A DNA stretch of 36,103 bases from Bacteroidales bacterium (GCA_016715075.1 JADKBK010000018.1:1-36103), one strand, 5' to 3'; shown: positions 9,604-19,332, counted from the stretch's first letter. Numbers and translations: made by a program. The notes: generated by a model from the sequence alone, not told the origin.

Positions 9604-9688
9604 GCAATATTGTGTGTTGTAAAGTTTACTAATCTAAATTATCTAAGCTGCAACTGAAACATATTCTGAGCTGATAAAATAAGAAATA

Positions 9689-9726
9689 AGTGCCTCCTAT
9701 TGCAAATTTAACAATCAGGAGGCACT
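9689..9726 (-). terminator. Terminator of the qNOR operon
   Basis: AGTGCCTCCT (9689-9698) pairs with AGGAGGCACT (9717-9726) in a perfect 10-bp stem with an 18-base loop. On the minus strand a T-rich tract (CTTATTTCTTATTTTATC) follows. It lies 20 bases beyond the qNOR stop, back to back with the terminator of the convergent operon. Confidence 0.75.
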
Positions 9727-9746
9727 CAATCAGATATTCAGTTTCC

Positions 9747-11985
9747 CTATTTTTTAATAATACTCCAACCTCCTTTAAGTCCAAAGATAAACCATGCTAG
9801 AGCAACAGTTCCTGCAGCAAATATTGTATCGCCAATAACTCTAAGCCACTTTAATGTATGCATAGCCGGTAACTGCATGAATTCTGCAGAACGTGCATAC
9901 CACAATCCTGTTTTCACACTCGCAACTGTCTGGGCAAGTCCGATCGGCAGAACACTTATAAGAACCATTGCTGCGAGACCAATGTTGATGCTCCAGAAAG
10001 CAAATTTTATCCACTTTTCCTTCCAGACTGCTTCTTTATTCATATCGCGAAGAACAAATAACATTAAACCAATTCCCAGCATTCCATACACACCAAATAA
10101 AGCAGTATGTCCATGAACAGGTGTTGTATTTAGTCCCTGCATATAATAAAGTGCAATTGGAGGATTTATAAGAAATCCGAAGATACCTGCTCCGACGAGG
10201 TTCCAGAAAGCGACAGCAATAAAACAATAGACCGGCCATTTATATGCTTTTATCCAGGTAGTGCTCCGGCTAAGTTTTACATTATCCCATGCCTCAAAAC
10301 CCATGAGCACAAGAGGAACAACCTCAAGAGCACTGAATGTTGCCCCCAGAGCCATTATAGCAGTTGGGGTTCCGGTGAAATACAGATGATGAAAGGTTCC
10401 AAGGATGCCTCCTGACAAGAATACAATTGTTGAGAAAAGTACAGCAATCGTTGCAGTTGTTGCTTTAAGAATTTGCAGCCTGACAAAAAGGAAAGCAACA
10501 ACTACAGCAGCAAATACTTCAAAGAATCCCTCAACCCAAAGGTGGACAACCCACCAGCGCCAGTATTCAGCAACGGCAAGATTAGTCTGTCTTCCCCACA
10601 TTAGTCCTGCTCCATAGAACCCGGCAATTGCAATAGTAGATATCAGAAATAATACAAGAAGACTTCTGCTTTCCGATTTCTGTTTTAATGCAGGATATAT
10701 TGCCCGACCCATTAACAAAAGCCAGATTATAAGACCAACAAACAAAAATATCTGCCAGAAACGGCCAAGATCAACATATTCATACCCCTGGTGACCGAAC
10801 CAGAAATTCTGTATATAACCCAGCTTTTGCATTACTCCAAGCCACTGCCCGGCAAGAGATCCAAGAACTATCAATAGTAAGGCACCAAACAGAAAATTAA
10901 CTCCAAGCCGCTGAAACTTCGGTTCAATACCGGAAATGGCAGGAGCATAATACAATCCAGTTGCCAGCCATGATGTTGCAATCCAGAAAATCGCAATCTG
11001 AATGTGCCATGTCCTGGAAACCGAATAGGGCAGTAATTTTGCCAGTGGAATTCCATAAAACGCCTGTCCTTCAACCCCATAGTGGGCTGTAATAACTCCC
11101 ATAAGTACCTGAACAAGCAGCAGAGCGGATACAATCCAAAAGTATTTTACCGTAGCTTTTTGTGAAGGAGTCTGTATTTCTTTCAGTAATGGGAATGTCA
11201 ATGGTATGGTGTCAGAATCTTCATCCCGGCGGCGTGCATAATACCAGACCATCAACCCGATTCCTGCTATAAGAACAATCACGCTGAATCCGGTCCATAG
11301 GAGTAATGAACCTGTCGGACGGTTCCCAACAAGTTCTTCTGAAGGCCAGTTGTTTGTATAAGTAATTGCCTGTCCGGGGCGCTCTGTTACACATGACCAT
11401 GATATCCAGAAAAAGAATGAGTTCAAAAGTGGAATTCTGACCGGATCTTTTATCGAATTTTCAGGAATACTGTATGCATTACGTAAGCCGGCCAGAGAAG
11501 GATCGTTGGTAAACAATCCCCCGTAAAAAGTGCTGTTTGAAGCAATGGCTTCAGCCCTGATTTCAGAAACGGTAAGAATTCCTGTTGCAGGATCATATGT
11601 ATTCTTTCTCAGCTCTTTCTGCAAAAGAACTTAAGAAATGCTTTTCTCTCATCACTTAATTTTCATAAGAAATACCATCTTGCTGCATTGCAAACTTATT
11701 CAGAATGTATTCAGCTTCTTTATGGAGCCAGTCAGCACTCCAGTCGGGTGCCTGGTAAGCTCCATGTCCCCATACCGTTCCAATCTCCTGACCACTCAGT
11801 GATTGCCAGACATTCTGTCCGTCTTTAATATCCTGACCTGTGAATAAAACGGTACCATCGGGTTTTACGACTTTCACAGGTATTGGAGGAGCCTGTTTAT
11901 ATATCTCCTTCCCGAAATATAGCAGAACGGAAAAAGATAGAACCATTACGGTGATAAATCCAATCCAGAGTTTTTTTGTAGTCAT
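9747..11985 (-). pseudogene. norZ: Quinol-type nitric oxide reductase (qNOR), two frame breaks
   Basis: qNOR reduces two NO to N2O at a heme b3-FeB site using quinol. The N-terminal segment (11985-11656) has a membrane helix and the periplasmic signature DIKDGQNVWQSLSGQEIGT. The main part (11624-9747) holds the catalytic core. Counting from the TTG at 11624, FeB ligands are His361 (VVHLWVEGFFEVF, with conserved Glu365 and Glu369) and His412-His413 (GTFHHLYFTG); His504 and His506 (PVHGHTALFG) bind the hemes. Between 11625 and 11665 the linker LSDERKAFLKF can be read in a third frame, so two single-base losses (near 11660-11663 and 11622-11633) split an otherwise complete protein of about 745 residues. 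Breaks at homopolymers suggest sequence error; if real, the enzyme is lost. It is the last gene after RIC and hemerythrin. Confidence 0.9.
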
Positions 11986-12021
11986 AATTATAAGGTTTAG
12001 TAAGTTATTATGGAATTTTTA

Positions 12022-12564
12022 TTATTTATATGCAACTTCGAGTTTCCCGATTGCAGTAATACAATCACTTAATACCCCTCCGCAAACTCCTTCATTTTCA
12101 ACTTTTGCAAATTCTTTCAATAACTCCTGTTGATCATTTTCGGAAAGGGAATTGTCAGCCATGCGGAATAATACATTGTTTTCTTTTGCAATGTGGTTGC
12201 GTAACAGGGTTATATAACCCTGCATATTTTCATAGATTTTAGCAAGTGCAGAATCGTTACCTATTTTATAACCCGCAATTCCTTCAGTCATACCCTTAAC
12301 ATAATCCCGACCTTCTGCGTGGTCGTGAAGCATTACCGCTATTGGACCCTGCTCACTGGAAAAACCTCTTTTTGCCATCAGAGGGAATAGAAGATTTTCT
12401 TCCTTGGCATGGTGAAGTCCGTCAGCATAACTCTTAATTAAGCTAACTGTTTTTTCAAAATGATCTGTATTGACGCTTTTGACCAGTATCATTTTCTCCA
12501 TAACATCGATTAGCCTAAGAATATTTACATGGTCATTTTCTAAATTTTTTGTTGCTGTATTCAT
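12022..12564 (-). CDS. Hemerythrin HHE-domain protein
   Basis: A 180-residue cytoplasmic four-helix bundle with a hemerythrin di-iron site: DHVNIL near residue 11, GLHHAKEENLLFPLM near 49-63, VMLHDHAEGRDYV near 77-89 and LRNHIAKENNVLF near 121-133 supply the His and Glu ligands. Such proteins bind O2 or NO, or protect iron centres. It sits 39 bases after RIC and 36 before qNOR on the same strand, so it is very likely part of one NO-response operon. A C-terminal tail with two cysteines (GVCGGVLSDC) goes beyond the core bundle and could bind another metal; that is my inference. Confidence 0.9.
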   Translation of the reverse strand: MNTATKNLENDHVNILRLIDVMEKMILVKSVNTDHFEKTVSLIKSYADGLHHAKEENLLFPLMAKRGFSSEQGPIAVMLHDHAEGRDYVKGMTEGIAGYKIGNDSALAKIYENMQGYITLLRNHIAKENNVLFRMADNSLSENDQQELLKEFAKVENEGVCGGVLSDCITAIGKLEVAYK

Positions 12565-12603
12565 CTTTATAGAGATTTAATATTATGTTGGATTTATCAT
12601 TTT

Positions 12604-13302
12604 TTAAAGCGCTAATGCTTTAGGATACAGTATGTTATTTTCGAGATGTACATGAACATGCAAATCATCCTCAAATTGATGCAGGAGTTTAAATGCTACA
12701 TTATATGTATTGCAACCATCTTCTGGCACAAGGTAGTTTGAGGTAATTTCATTAATCTTGTCCATTGCGCCGCCAGCAAATTCATGCTCGCCACTCATTC
12801 GACCAATTTCAGATATAATCGTAGCCTTAGCCACAGGTGAATTACTCTTTATAACCTCTTTGATTGAAGGGAAAAGTACTTCTTCTTCTTTTTTGAGATG
12901 TTGTAAGAGCTCCATGTTTATTTTTTCAAATAAATCAGCAACTACAATAAGTTCCGGATGATGTGACCCATGAACCGAGGCAATCTTTTGTGTGTAGAAC
13001 ACCAACTCCGGTAACGATTTAAGCACATACTTGTGATGGGTATTGACAATATAATCTACAAGGAAACTTAAATCCCAATCGTTAAAGTTTTGATTTTGAC
13101 TGACCGGCACATTTTCAAGTTCTTTTAATTGCTTTACAATCGCGGAAGGTTCAATAGACTTCTCAGTACACGCATGGTCAAGACTTTTTTTCCCGCCGCA
13201 ACAAAAATCAATTCCTGCATTTTTGAATATTTCAGCAGCTCTGAAATCTGCAGCAACGATTTCACCTATTGTTATTTCGTTGTATTCTTTGTTTTTTGAC
13301 AT
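12604..13302 (-). CDS. ric: Iron-sulfur cluster repair di-iron protein RIC (ScdA/YtfE family)
   Basis: A 232-residue RIC protein, which repairs Fe-S clusters damaged by NO or oxidants. The N-terminal ScdA domain is clear: EITIGEIVAADFRAAEIFKN, then GIDFCCGGKKSL with the hallmark Cys34-Cys35. The C-terminal hemerythrin domain has its ligands in NTHHKYV, GSHHPEL, LKKEEEVLFP, SGEHEFAG and LHVHVHLENNILYP. Length is normal. It is the first gene of the minus-strand operon RIC-hemerythrin-qNOR. Its promoter overlaps that of a divergent Rrf2 gene, with a palindrome between. An NO-induced operon is the natural reading. Confidence 0.95.
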   Translation of the reverse strand: MSKNKEYNEITIGEIVAADFRAAEIFKNAGIDFCCGGKKSLDHACTEKSIEPSAIVKQLKELENVPVSQNQNFNDWDLSFLVDYIVNTHHKYVLKSLPELVFYTQKIASVHGSHHPELIVVADLFEKINMELLQHLKKEEEVLFPSIKEVIKSNSPVAKATIISEIGRMSGEHEFAGGAMDKINEITSNYLVPEDGCNTYNVAFKLLHQFEDDLHVHVHLENNILYPKALAL

Positions 13303-13328
13303 ATGTTATTGGATTAATATTAATGATG

Positions 13329-13359
13329 CAAATATATAAAAATTAATATAAAGGACAAA
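13329..13359 (-). promoter_or_regulatory. Promoter of the RIC-hemerythrin-qNOR operon
   Basis: On the minus strand TTTG (13359-13356), 19 bases, then TATATTTG (13336-13329), a perfect Bacteroidota -33/-7 pair, 26 bases before the RIC start. The -33 element lies inside the palindrome at 13350-13369. Confidence 0.75.
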
Positions 13360-13369
13360 AAGGTCCTTT
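13350..13369. promoter_or_regulatory. Palindromic operator shared by the divergent NO-response promoters
   Basis: AAAGGACAAAAAGGTCCTTT is a 7-bp inverted repeat (AAAGGAC / GTCCTTT) with a 6-base spacer. It covers the -33 elements of both divergent promoters. The likely binder is the Rrf2 protein encoded at 13433, which would repress both directions until NO attacks its cluster. Binder and mode are inferred. Confidence 0.7.
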
Positions 13370-13398
13370 GGTGATTTATAAAATATTAAGTACCTTTG
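13367..13398 (+). promoter_or_regulatory. Promoter of the second Rrf2 gene and its operon
   Basis: TTTG at 13367-13370, 20 bases, TACCTTTG at 13391-13398: a perfect match to the Bacteroidota -33/-7 pattern. The start codon follows 34 bases later. The -33 element overlaps the right arm of the palindrome. Confidence 0.75.
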
Positions 13399-13432
13399 TC
13401 AGTATAAATTACTCTAAAGAAATTTAAGATCA

Positions 13433-13873
13433 ATGTTCAATAAAGAGACAGAATATGCACTTAGGGGCCTCGTTTACATTCAAATTCAAAATCTGATTAG
13501 TAAAAACCCCGGAGTAGCGGAAATTGCTAAAGAAATCGACGCACCTCCATCTTTTACTGCAAAGATTTTGCAGCGTCTTGCCAGACAGGGGTTTGTTAAA
13601 TCACAGAAAGGGAAAGGGGGAGGGTTCTATTTTGAAAAGGGTAACCCCGACCTTCCGATTAAAGATTTAATTGTAGCAACTCAAGGTGGATCTCTGTTAT
13701 CCGGATGTGGGTTTGGGCTCAGACATTGCGATGTCAATAGCCAATGCCCATTACATGAAAAGTATGCCCCCATAAGAGATGCAATTAACAATCTTGTTTC
13801 TACTGAAACTATACAATCGTTAGCTAAAAAATACTCTTCTTCAATTCCTGAACATTTCGGGCTCCAATTTTAA
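13433..13873 (+). CDS. Rrf2-family Fe-S regulator (NsrR-like)
   Basis: A 146-residue Rrf2 transcription factor. MFNKETEYALRGLVYI begins the winged helix, FTAKILQRLARQGFVKSQKG is the recognition helix and KGGGFYF the wing. Three cysteines, CGFGLRHCDVNSQC near residues 92-105, match the cluster ligands used for NO or redox sensing in this family. It starts a plus-strand operon with the PepSY-type protein (27 bases later) and the DUF438 genes. Placement between two NO-response units and the adjoining palindrome make NO sensing likely. The frame is intact, unlike the other Rrf2 gene at 6851. Confidence 0.9.
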   Translation: MFNKETEYALRGLVYIQIQNLISKNPGVAEIAKEIDAPPSFTAKILQRLARQGFVKSQKGKGGGFYFEKGNPDLPIKDLIVATQGGSLLSGCGFGLRHCDVNSQCPLHEKYAPIRDAINNLVSTETIQSLAKKYSSSIPEHFGLQF

Positions 13874-13900
13874 TTTAATTTAATAACCTTTTCTTTTTAT

Positions 13901-15435
13901 ATGATAAAATTTTTCATGAAGTACCATAAATGGCTGGGTGTAATATTTGCCATGATAATACTTAGTTATGTTTTCTCAGGGATAATACTTAATCACCGTG
14001 GAGGTCTATCATTTATTGATGTAGACAGGAAACTGCTTCCAAAAGAGTACAGATATCAAAATTGGAATAATGCAGCTGTAAAATCGACTTTAAAAATTTC
14101 TTCAGACAGCATACTTGTTTACGGGAATATAGGAATCTGGCTTACCGATAGTAGTTTTACAGATTTTAATGATTTTAGTGCCGGTGTTCCAAAAGGTATA
14201 GACAATCGCAAGATTTTTCAAATGATCCAAACTACCGGACAGAAGCTTCTTGCAGGAACGTTTTCTGGTCTATATACATTTAATTACAACGAGAAGAAAT
14301 GGATTTCAGTTGCTTTGCCTGTTAAAGAAAAGGTCATTGTCGATATTATTCAAATACAAGATACAATTTTCGTTTTAACACGTTCTTCTTTATTAAAAAC
14401 GACTGATCTCATTCATTTCAGTATGACTCACCTTCCTCCTCCTGAGAATTATGATAACAAAACAGGACTATTTAAAACCTTATGGGTCATTCATAGTGGT
14501 GAAATTTATGGAACAGCTGGCAAGATATTTGTCGATCTCGCAGGCCTCGTTTTTGCCTTTCTTACAATTACAGGTTTCATTGTCTTTGTAAACAAGATTA
14601 TATTAAAGAAAAATAAGAAACCTCCTCAGGTCAAAGTAAAATTAAGGAACTCAAACAGGTGGAATATTAAATGGCATAATAAAATTGGATGGATTGCTCT
14701 GGCTATCCTGATACTAAATACCACAACAGGAATGTTTTTACGACCTCCGCTTCTGATTTCTATTGCTAATTCCAGAGTAGGAAAGATCCCCTTTACAGAA
14801 CTGGCAACTTCAAATCCATGGTTTGACCAGTTACGCAGAATTTTTTATGATCAGGAGATCAATAGGTTTATAGTCAGCACAATGGATGGGTTCTACTATT
14901 CCGATGACAATTTCAAAACAGAACTTAAACAATATATATTTCAGCCCCCGGCAAGTGTAATGGGGGTGACCGTTTTCGAAAAAATTGATTCGTATAAATA
15001 TCTTGTCGGTTCTTTTGAAGGATTGTTTACCTGGAACTCACAATCTGGTGAGATTTTCGATTACATTAAAAAACGACCTTACACAGCTCCTTCAGAAAGA
15101 GGTAGACCAATTGGTGATTTTCTTGTTTCAGGATTCACCCGTGATTTTAAAAATCAGAATATTACATGGATTACAATCGGGGAGCTGTTGATATCAGAAG
15201 AGTGCAAAGATTTGCACCATTACCCGAAAAGATTATCAATGATTCCCCAATGTCGTTATGGAATGTGGCATTGGAAATTCATACCGGAAGAATCTATCAG
15301 TCAATAATAGGAGATTTTTACGTCCTCATAGTCCCACTTACTGGTCTCATTGTCCTGTTTATTCTGATTTCAGGCTTTGTAGTCTGGCTTAAAATCAGAA
15401 AAAAGCAGATTATTAACCCAACTGATTTTTCGTAA
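13901..15435 (+). pseudogene. PepSY-associated transmembrane protein, one frame break
   Basis: An inner-membrane protein of the PepSY-associated helix type. MKYHKWLGVIFAMIILSYVF then GIILNHRG is the classic first helix. A periplasmic region with repeated blade-like strands follows (GTFSGLYTFNYNEKKW and the related GSFEGLFTWNSQSGE), then helices near residues 211-233 and 258-278. The main frame ends at 15307, but from about 15170 the protein continues one frame over: DYNRGAVDIRRVQRFA, then HTGRIYQSIIGDFYVLIVPL and a last helix, ending at 15435. The HTGR and PLTGL pieces are typical C-terminal PepSY-TM features. Such proteins are often tied to iron or electron transfer; here the operon suggests a membrane partner of the NO-response proteins. 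The exact role is unknown. Confidence 0.7.
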
Positions 15436-15499
15436 TAATTTGGCGATGGCTAACTGATAATTTATAACAACACATTGCAACTAATAATTATGATACAAT

Positions 15500-16731
15500 A
15501 TGAGTGAACTGATAAACAACTCAACCGAAAGAAAAAAGCGACTTAAAGAGCTTATTTTAAAACTACACACAGGAGAATCTCAGGAAGTAGTAAGACAGCA
15601 ACTACTGGAAAGTCTTAGTCAGATACCTTATGGAGAGGTAGTGGAAGTGGAGCAGGAGCTAATTAGCGAGGGACTTCCTGAAGAAGAGGTGTTAAAACTA
15701 TGTGATGCTCATTCAGCTGTTCTTGACGGAAAAATTGATTTATCTTCTTCCAAGAAAATCCCTGATGGTCACCCTGTAGATGTAATGATCCATGAAAACA
15801 GTGAACTTAAAAAAGTAGCTCTGGAAATTGAAATCCTGCTTGATGAAGTATCTGGTGACAAAGAGATTAATATTGAAGCAGTTATTCTTAAACTAAGGGG
15901 ACTATTCAATAACCTCTTTGATGTTGATAAACTTTACCGCCGTAAGGAATACCTGTTATTCCCGTTTTTGGAAAACCAGGGCATCACCGGCCCCCCTAAG
16001 GTAATGTGGGGAAAGCATGATGAAATAAGGGATTTAATAAAAGGAAGTATTGAATTATTGCAAACTCCTTCGATTACAAGAGAAGAACTTATTGCATCAT
16101 CGGAGATAATACTTTCCCCTGCAATTAAGGGAGTAGTTGATATGACTAAAAAGAGGAAGAGATCCTATTCCCAATGGCATTAGATAAACTTACTGAATCA
16201 GAATGGTATGAAATCAGCAAACAATCATTGCAGATAGGTTTCTGCCTGTATGATCCTCAAAAGGAGTGGAAACCAGAATGGGCCAAAGAAGATTCTATAA
16301 ATGAATTGAATAAAACAGGTCAGAATATTCAACTTCCATCAGGAAGTTTCTCTATTGAAGAGCTACTTGCAATTTTGAATACCCTGCCAATCGACATGAC
16401 ATTCGTTGATAGGAATGATAAAGTGAAATATTTTTCACAGGGAAAAGAAAGAATATTTCAGAGAAACCGGGCAATTTTGAATAGAGATGTACGACATTGC
16501 CATCCGCCTGCAAGTGCACATATAGTAGACAAGATCATAGAGGATTTTAAAAGCGGCAGAGAAGACCAAGCACCTTTCTGGATTAATTCAGGAGACAAAA
16601 TGATACATATAAATTATTTCGCTCTGCGAAATGACAAGGGAGAATATCTGGGAACTCTTGAGGTTTCTCACGATGTTTCGGGGTACAGAAAACTTGAAGG
16701 AGATCAAAGAATTTTATCTTACAAGAAATAA
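15500..16731 (+). pseudogene. DUF438 hemerythrin-PAS protein, first copy, one-base break
   Basis: A cytoplasmic sensor-type protein in three parts: an N-terminal DUF438 domain (RKKRLKELILKLHTG, then GLPEEEVLKLCDAHSAV), a hemerythrin-like bundle (DGHPVDVMIHENSEL, RRKEYLLFPFLE, VMWGKHDEIR) and a C-terminal PAS domain (CHPPASAHIVDKIIEDF, FALRNDKGEYLGTLEVSHDV). The frame stops at 16183 with a nonsense tail. One missing A in the A-run at 16148-16152 restores KEEEILFPMALDKL and joins the two parts into about 410 residues. The reverse reading, that it is truly two genes overlapping by 10 bases, is unlikely because the hemerythrin's last ligand helix would be cut. It probably binds NO or O2 and passes a signal through PAS. 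It is the third gene after Rrf2. Confidence 0.85.
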
Positions 16732-16733
16732 CT

Positions 16734-17254
16734 ATGGAAAAGAACAATTGATTATAACACCAAAGACAAAAGTATTGCAACTTATTGAAACATATCCCCA
16801 ATTGGAAGAAGTTCTTATAAAATATGTTCCGGCATTCAGCAAATTAAAGAACCCGCTCCTGAGAAAAACTGTTGCAAAAATTGCAACTCTGCAACAGGCT
16901 GCCAGCATAGGAAATGTCAAAGCAGGTGATTTGATAAATATTCTACGGAAAGAAGTTGGGCAGGAGTTACTTAACGAAAGTGATAATACAACATATAATA
17001 CCAACAAACCCTCCTGGTATAACGAAACTCTGATAGAGAAGGAGTTTGATATAAGCGAAATGCTTGCAGCCGGAGAGCAGCCTGTAAACCAGGTTATTTC
17101 TGATCTGAACCATCTTACATCTGGCAAAATATACAAGTTGACTTCTCCATTCCTGCCTGCCCCGTTAATTGACAAAACAATTAGCCTTAATATAGAACAT
17201 TGGGTGTTAAAGGACGTAGAAAACTTAGTTTTAGTATATTTTTATAAAAGCTAA
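16734..17254 (+). CDS. DUF1858-DUF2249 protein, start disturbed
   Basis: A protein of about 170 residues. The first domain is DUF1858: ITPKTKVLQLIETYPQLEEV, then PAFSKLKNPLLRKTVAKIAT. The second is DUF2249-like: FDISEMLAAGEQPVNQVISD, then LTSGKIYKLTSPFLPAPL. Both are small cytoplasmic domains often found beside hemerythrins, RIC and NO reductases. The ATG at 16734, three bases after the DUF438 stop, gives only five codons (MEKNN, stop) before a frame break; with one base restored at about 16746 it reads MEKNKLIITPKTK. Without repair, the TTG at 16748 is the first usable start. It links the two DUF438 copies. Confidence 0.75.
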
Positions 17255-17268
17255 ATTTTCCTTTTAAC

Positions 17269-18477
17269 ATGTCAGAAATAATATTCAACAGACAGGATCG
17301 TATTGAAGCCCTGGCAGATTTCTCCCGATGTCTTATCAGGGGTGAAGATGGCAGAATGCTCATAGAAAAACATAAGCAGATAATCAATACTGTTACACCA
17401 GCTGAAACGATGCAGGTACTTGATAAACTGTTATTGGAAGGGTTACCGATTGAAACTGTTAAACCTAATGTTGGTAAGATTATAAATGTTTTTTATAAGT
17501 CGCTTAGTGCTTACCAATGGGAAAAACCGCATAAAGGTCATTTCCTGTATTATCTTATGCTCGAAAACCGTGAGGTTCAAAAAATAATGACTCAGTTAAA
17601 ATCTGTAATTAAAGTTTACTTCAACGGTGATAATCAGGTTTTTTCGGATTTAGTCCTTAAACTCAGGCTACTTGTTGAGCAGTTAAAGGCTTATGAGTTG
17701 CATTATATCAAAAAAGAGAATATCCTGTTCCCTTACATAGAAAAAGCATTTCCACAATTTCGCTGTTTGCAACTAATGTGGTCTTTTCATGATGATTTTC
17801 GTCGGAGTCTTAAAGTTCTTGAAATAATCTTACAGAACGAGGTGTCAGATAAAGAGCTGTTGAATAAGGAGATAGGAAAATTATTTTTTGTTGTACTTCC
17901 CATTGTTTTCAGGGAAGAACAAATCGTATTTCCGGTAGCACTCAAGGCAATCCCTGAAAAAGCCTGGATCGAAATGTTAGAGCAGAGCTATGAGATAGGA
18001 TGGTGTTTTATCCATCAACCAGACAAGGCAATCAACTTGAGCAAGACATCTTATAATTTGAACGGTAAAATTAATCTCGGTACAGGGTTTCTTACTCCTG
18101 AACAATTGATAATGTTGTTAAACAATTTGCCTGTAGATATTACATTTATTGATGAAAACGATGAAGTTCAATATTTTTCAGGTGCTAAAGACCGCATTTT
18201 CCCTCGTTCCAAAGCCATTATTGGCAGAAAAGTGCAAAATTGCCATCCTCCGGAAAGCGTTCATATTGTGAATGAAATTATTACTGCCTTCCGAAATGGA
18301 CAAGAAGACCATGCCGATTTCTGGATACAAATAAAAGAGCGCTTTATATACATTCGCTATTTTGCTTTACGAAATGAACAAAGCGAATATAAAGGTACAA
18401 TGGAGGTAAGTCAAGATGGTACTGAAATTCGTTCATTGCAGGGGGAACGCAGATTGTTGGAATGGAATAAAGAATGA
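17269..18477 (+). CDS. DUF438 hemerythrin-PAS protein, second copy
   Basis: A 402-residue relative of the 15500-16731 protein with the same order: DUF438 (RIEALADFSRCLIRGEDGRM), hemerythrin-like bundle (KKENILFPYIEKAFP, LMWSFHDDFRRSL, REEQIVFPVAL) and PAS (CHPPESVHIVNEIITAF, FALRNEQSEYKGTMEVSQDG). The frame is intact. In the bundle's first helix the MIHEN motif of the first copy is here LMLEN, so the metal-ligand His is Leu98, while His91 is kept. This copy may hold iron differently or act only as a signal protein. It follows the DUF1858 gene by 14 bases and ends the operon. A hairpin without a clear T-run follows. Confidence 0.85.
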   Translation: MSEIIFNRQDRIEALADFSRCLIRGEDGRMLIEKHKQIINTVTPAETMQVLDKLLLEGLPIETVKPNVGKIINVFYKSLSAYQWEKPHKGHFLYYLMLENREVQKIMTQLKSVIKVYFNGDNQVFSDLVLKLRLLVEQLKAYELHYIKKENILFPYIEKAFPQFRCLQLMWSFHDDFRRSLKVLEIILQNEVSDKELLNKEIGKLFFVVLPIVFREEQIVFPVALKAIPEKAWIEMLEQSYEIGWCFIHQPDKAINLSKTSYNLNGKINLGTGFLTPEQLIMLLNNLPVDITFIDENDEVQYFSGAKDRIFPRSKAIIGRKVQNCHPPESVHIVNEIITAFRNGQEDHADFWIQIKERFIYIRYFALRNEQSEYKGTMEVSQDGTEIRSLQGERRLLEWNKE

Positions 18478-18600
18478 TTCAGGTGAAGAAAATATTATTA
18501 CACCTGTCTGTGTTGGCTTCCCTATAATTCTGTACAATCATAATCAATAGTTTAAAAGAACTCTCGAGATTAAAAGATAGTTAATCTGGTTGCGCTTTCG

Positions 18601-18622
18601 TCCGTTCCTGGTCCCGAACGGA
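18601..18622. repeat. Inverted repeat between the NO operon and the recombinase
   Basis: TCCGTTC and GAACGGA form a 7-bp inverted repeat with an 8-base spacer. It is more GC-rich than its surroundings and has no T-run, so it is a poor terminator. Lying between the host-like operon and the recombinase, it may mark the element edge. The rest of 18478-18699 shows nothing clear. Confidence 0.35.
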
Positions 18623-18699
18623 ACATTGTGTTATTTTCGGTTTATTTCTATTTTCAATCAACTATACTTAGATTACTCACAATAATAGATATGAATCAA

Positions 18700-19332
18700 T
18701 CAAATTTCTTTAAGTTGTTTGATTTTCCTTACTGTATTGATCGAATGTCCGGTAATTCCTGCAATCCTTCTGACAGAAAGTTCACTCTTGTCAAGAAGAT
18801 CTGTAACGTTCTTATACTTCAATATCAGGCTTGAGGGAGACGTTCTGGCTCCTCTCTTCCGGCCAGTATAAGTATTCTTCATCTGGGCAAGTTTTATTCC
18901 CTCAAATTGTCTTATTTTCCTCTGGTTGTTCTCCATCTCGGCACCGATACTTAACATCTGCAAAAGCATTTTTGCAATTGGATTCTCTTGACCATTCTCC
19001 AAGGTGAGCATATTAAACTGTTGAATAAATAGTGCTATTCCTTTTGTATGGAGTAATTCAACAAAATTTAAAACAATGACCACTCGTCTGGCAATTCTCG
19101 AGATCTCTGAAATCATAACAATATTTATTGATGTCTTTTCAAGATAATCGATCAATGATTTGAACTCATTTCTTTCTCTGGTCTCAGTTGTTCCACTGAC
19201 TTTTTCCTGAAATACTCTTCTGACATGCCAATCTTTTTGCTGGGCAACTTGCTTGAGGTTGATTATCTGTCGTTCATTATCCTGAGACTCGCTGCTTACT
19301 CTTGAATAGATGATTGCTTCCATTTGTATCAT
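18700..19332 (-). CDS. Small serine recombinase (resolvase/invertase family)
   Basis: A 210-residue site-specific recombinase. AIIYSRVSSESQDNERQI holds the catalytic Ser13 in the RVS motif. KVSGTTETRERNEFKSLIDY follows the usual SG turn, SEISRIARR stands for the family's DRLGR arginines, and MLSIGAEMENNQRKIR matches the long E-helix. A C-terminal helix-turn-helix (LSVRRIAGITGHSINTVRKI) binds the site. It makes cuts through a phosphoserine link and resolves or inverts DNA. It stands at the left edge of the plasmid-like block and is the likely resolvase or integrase of it. No clear paired crossover site was found next to it. Confidence 0.9.
   Translation of the reverse strand: MIQMEAIIYSRVSSESQDNERQIINLKQVAQQKDWHVRRVFQEKVSGTTETRERNEFKSLIDYLEKTSINIVMISEISRIARRVVIVLNFVELLHTKGIALFIQQFNMLTLENGQENPIAKMLLQMLSIGAEMENNQRKIRQFEGIKLAQMKNTYTGRKRGARTSPSSLILKYKNVTDLLDKSELSVRRIAGITGHSINTVRKIKQLKEI

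Noticed and set aside
16583..17175. Minus-strand frames opposite the DUF1858 gene
   Set aside because: Low-complexity translations, opposite a recognised gene on the other strand.
18601..18622. Inverted repeat as a terminator of the DUF438 operon
   Set aside because: No T-run follows and it lies 120 bases beyond the stop; kept only as a repeat.
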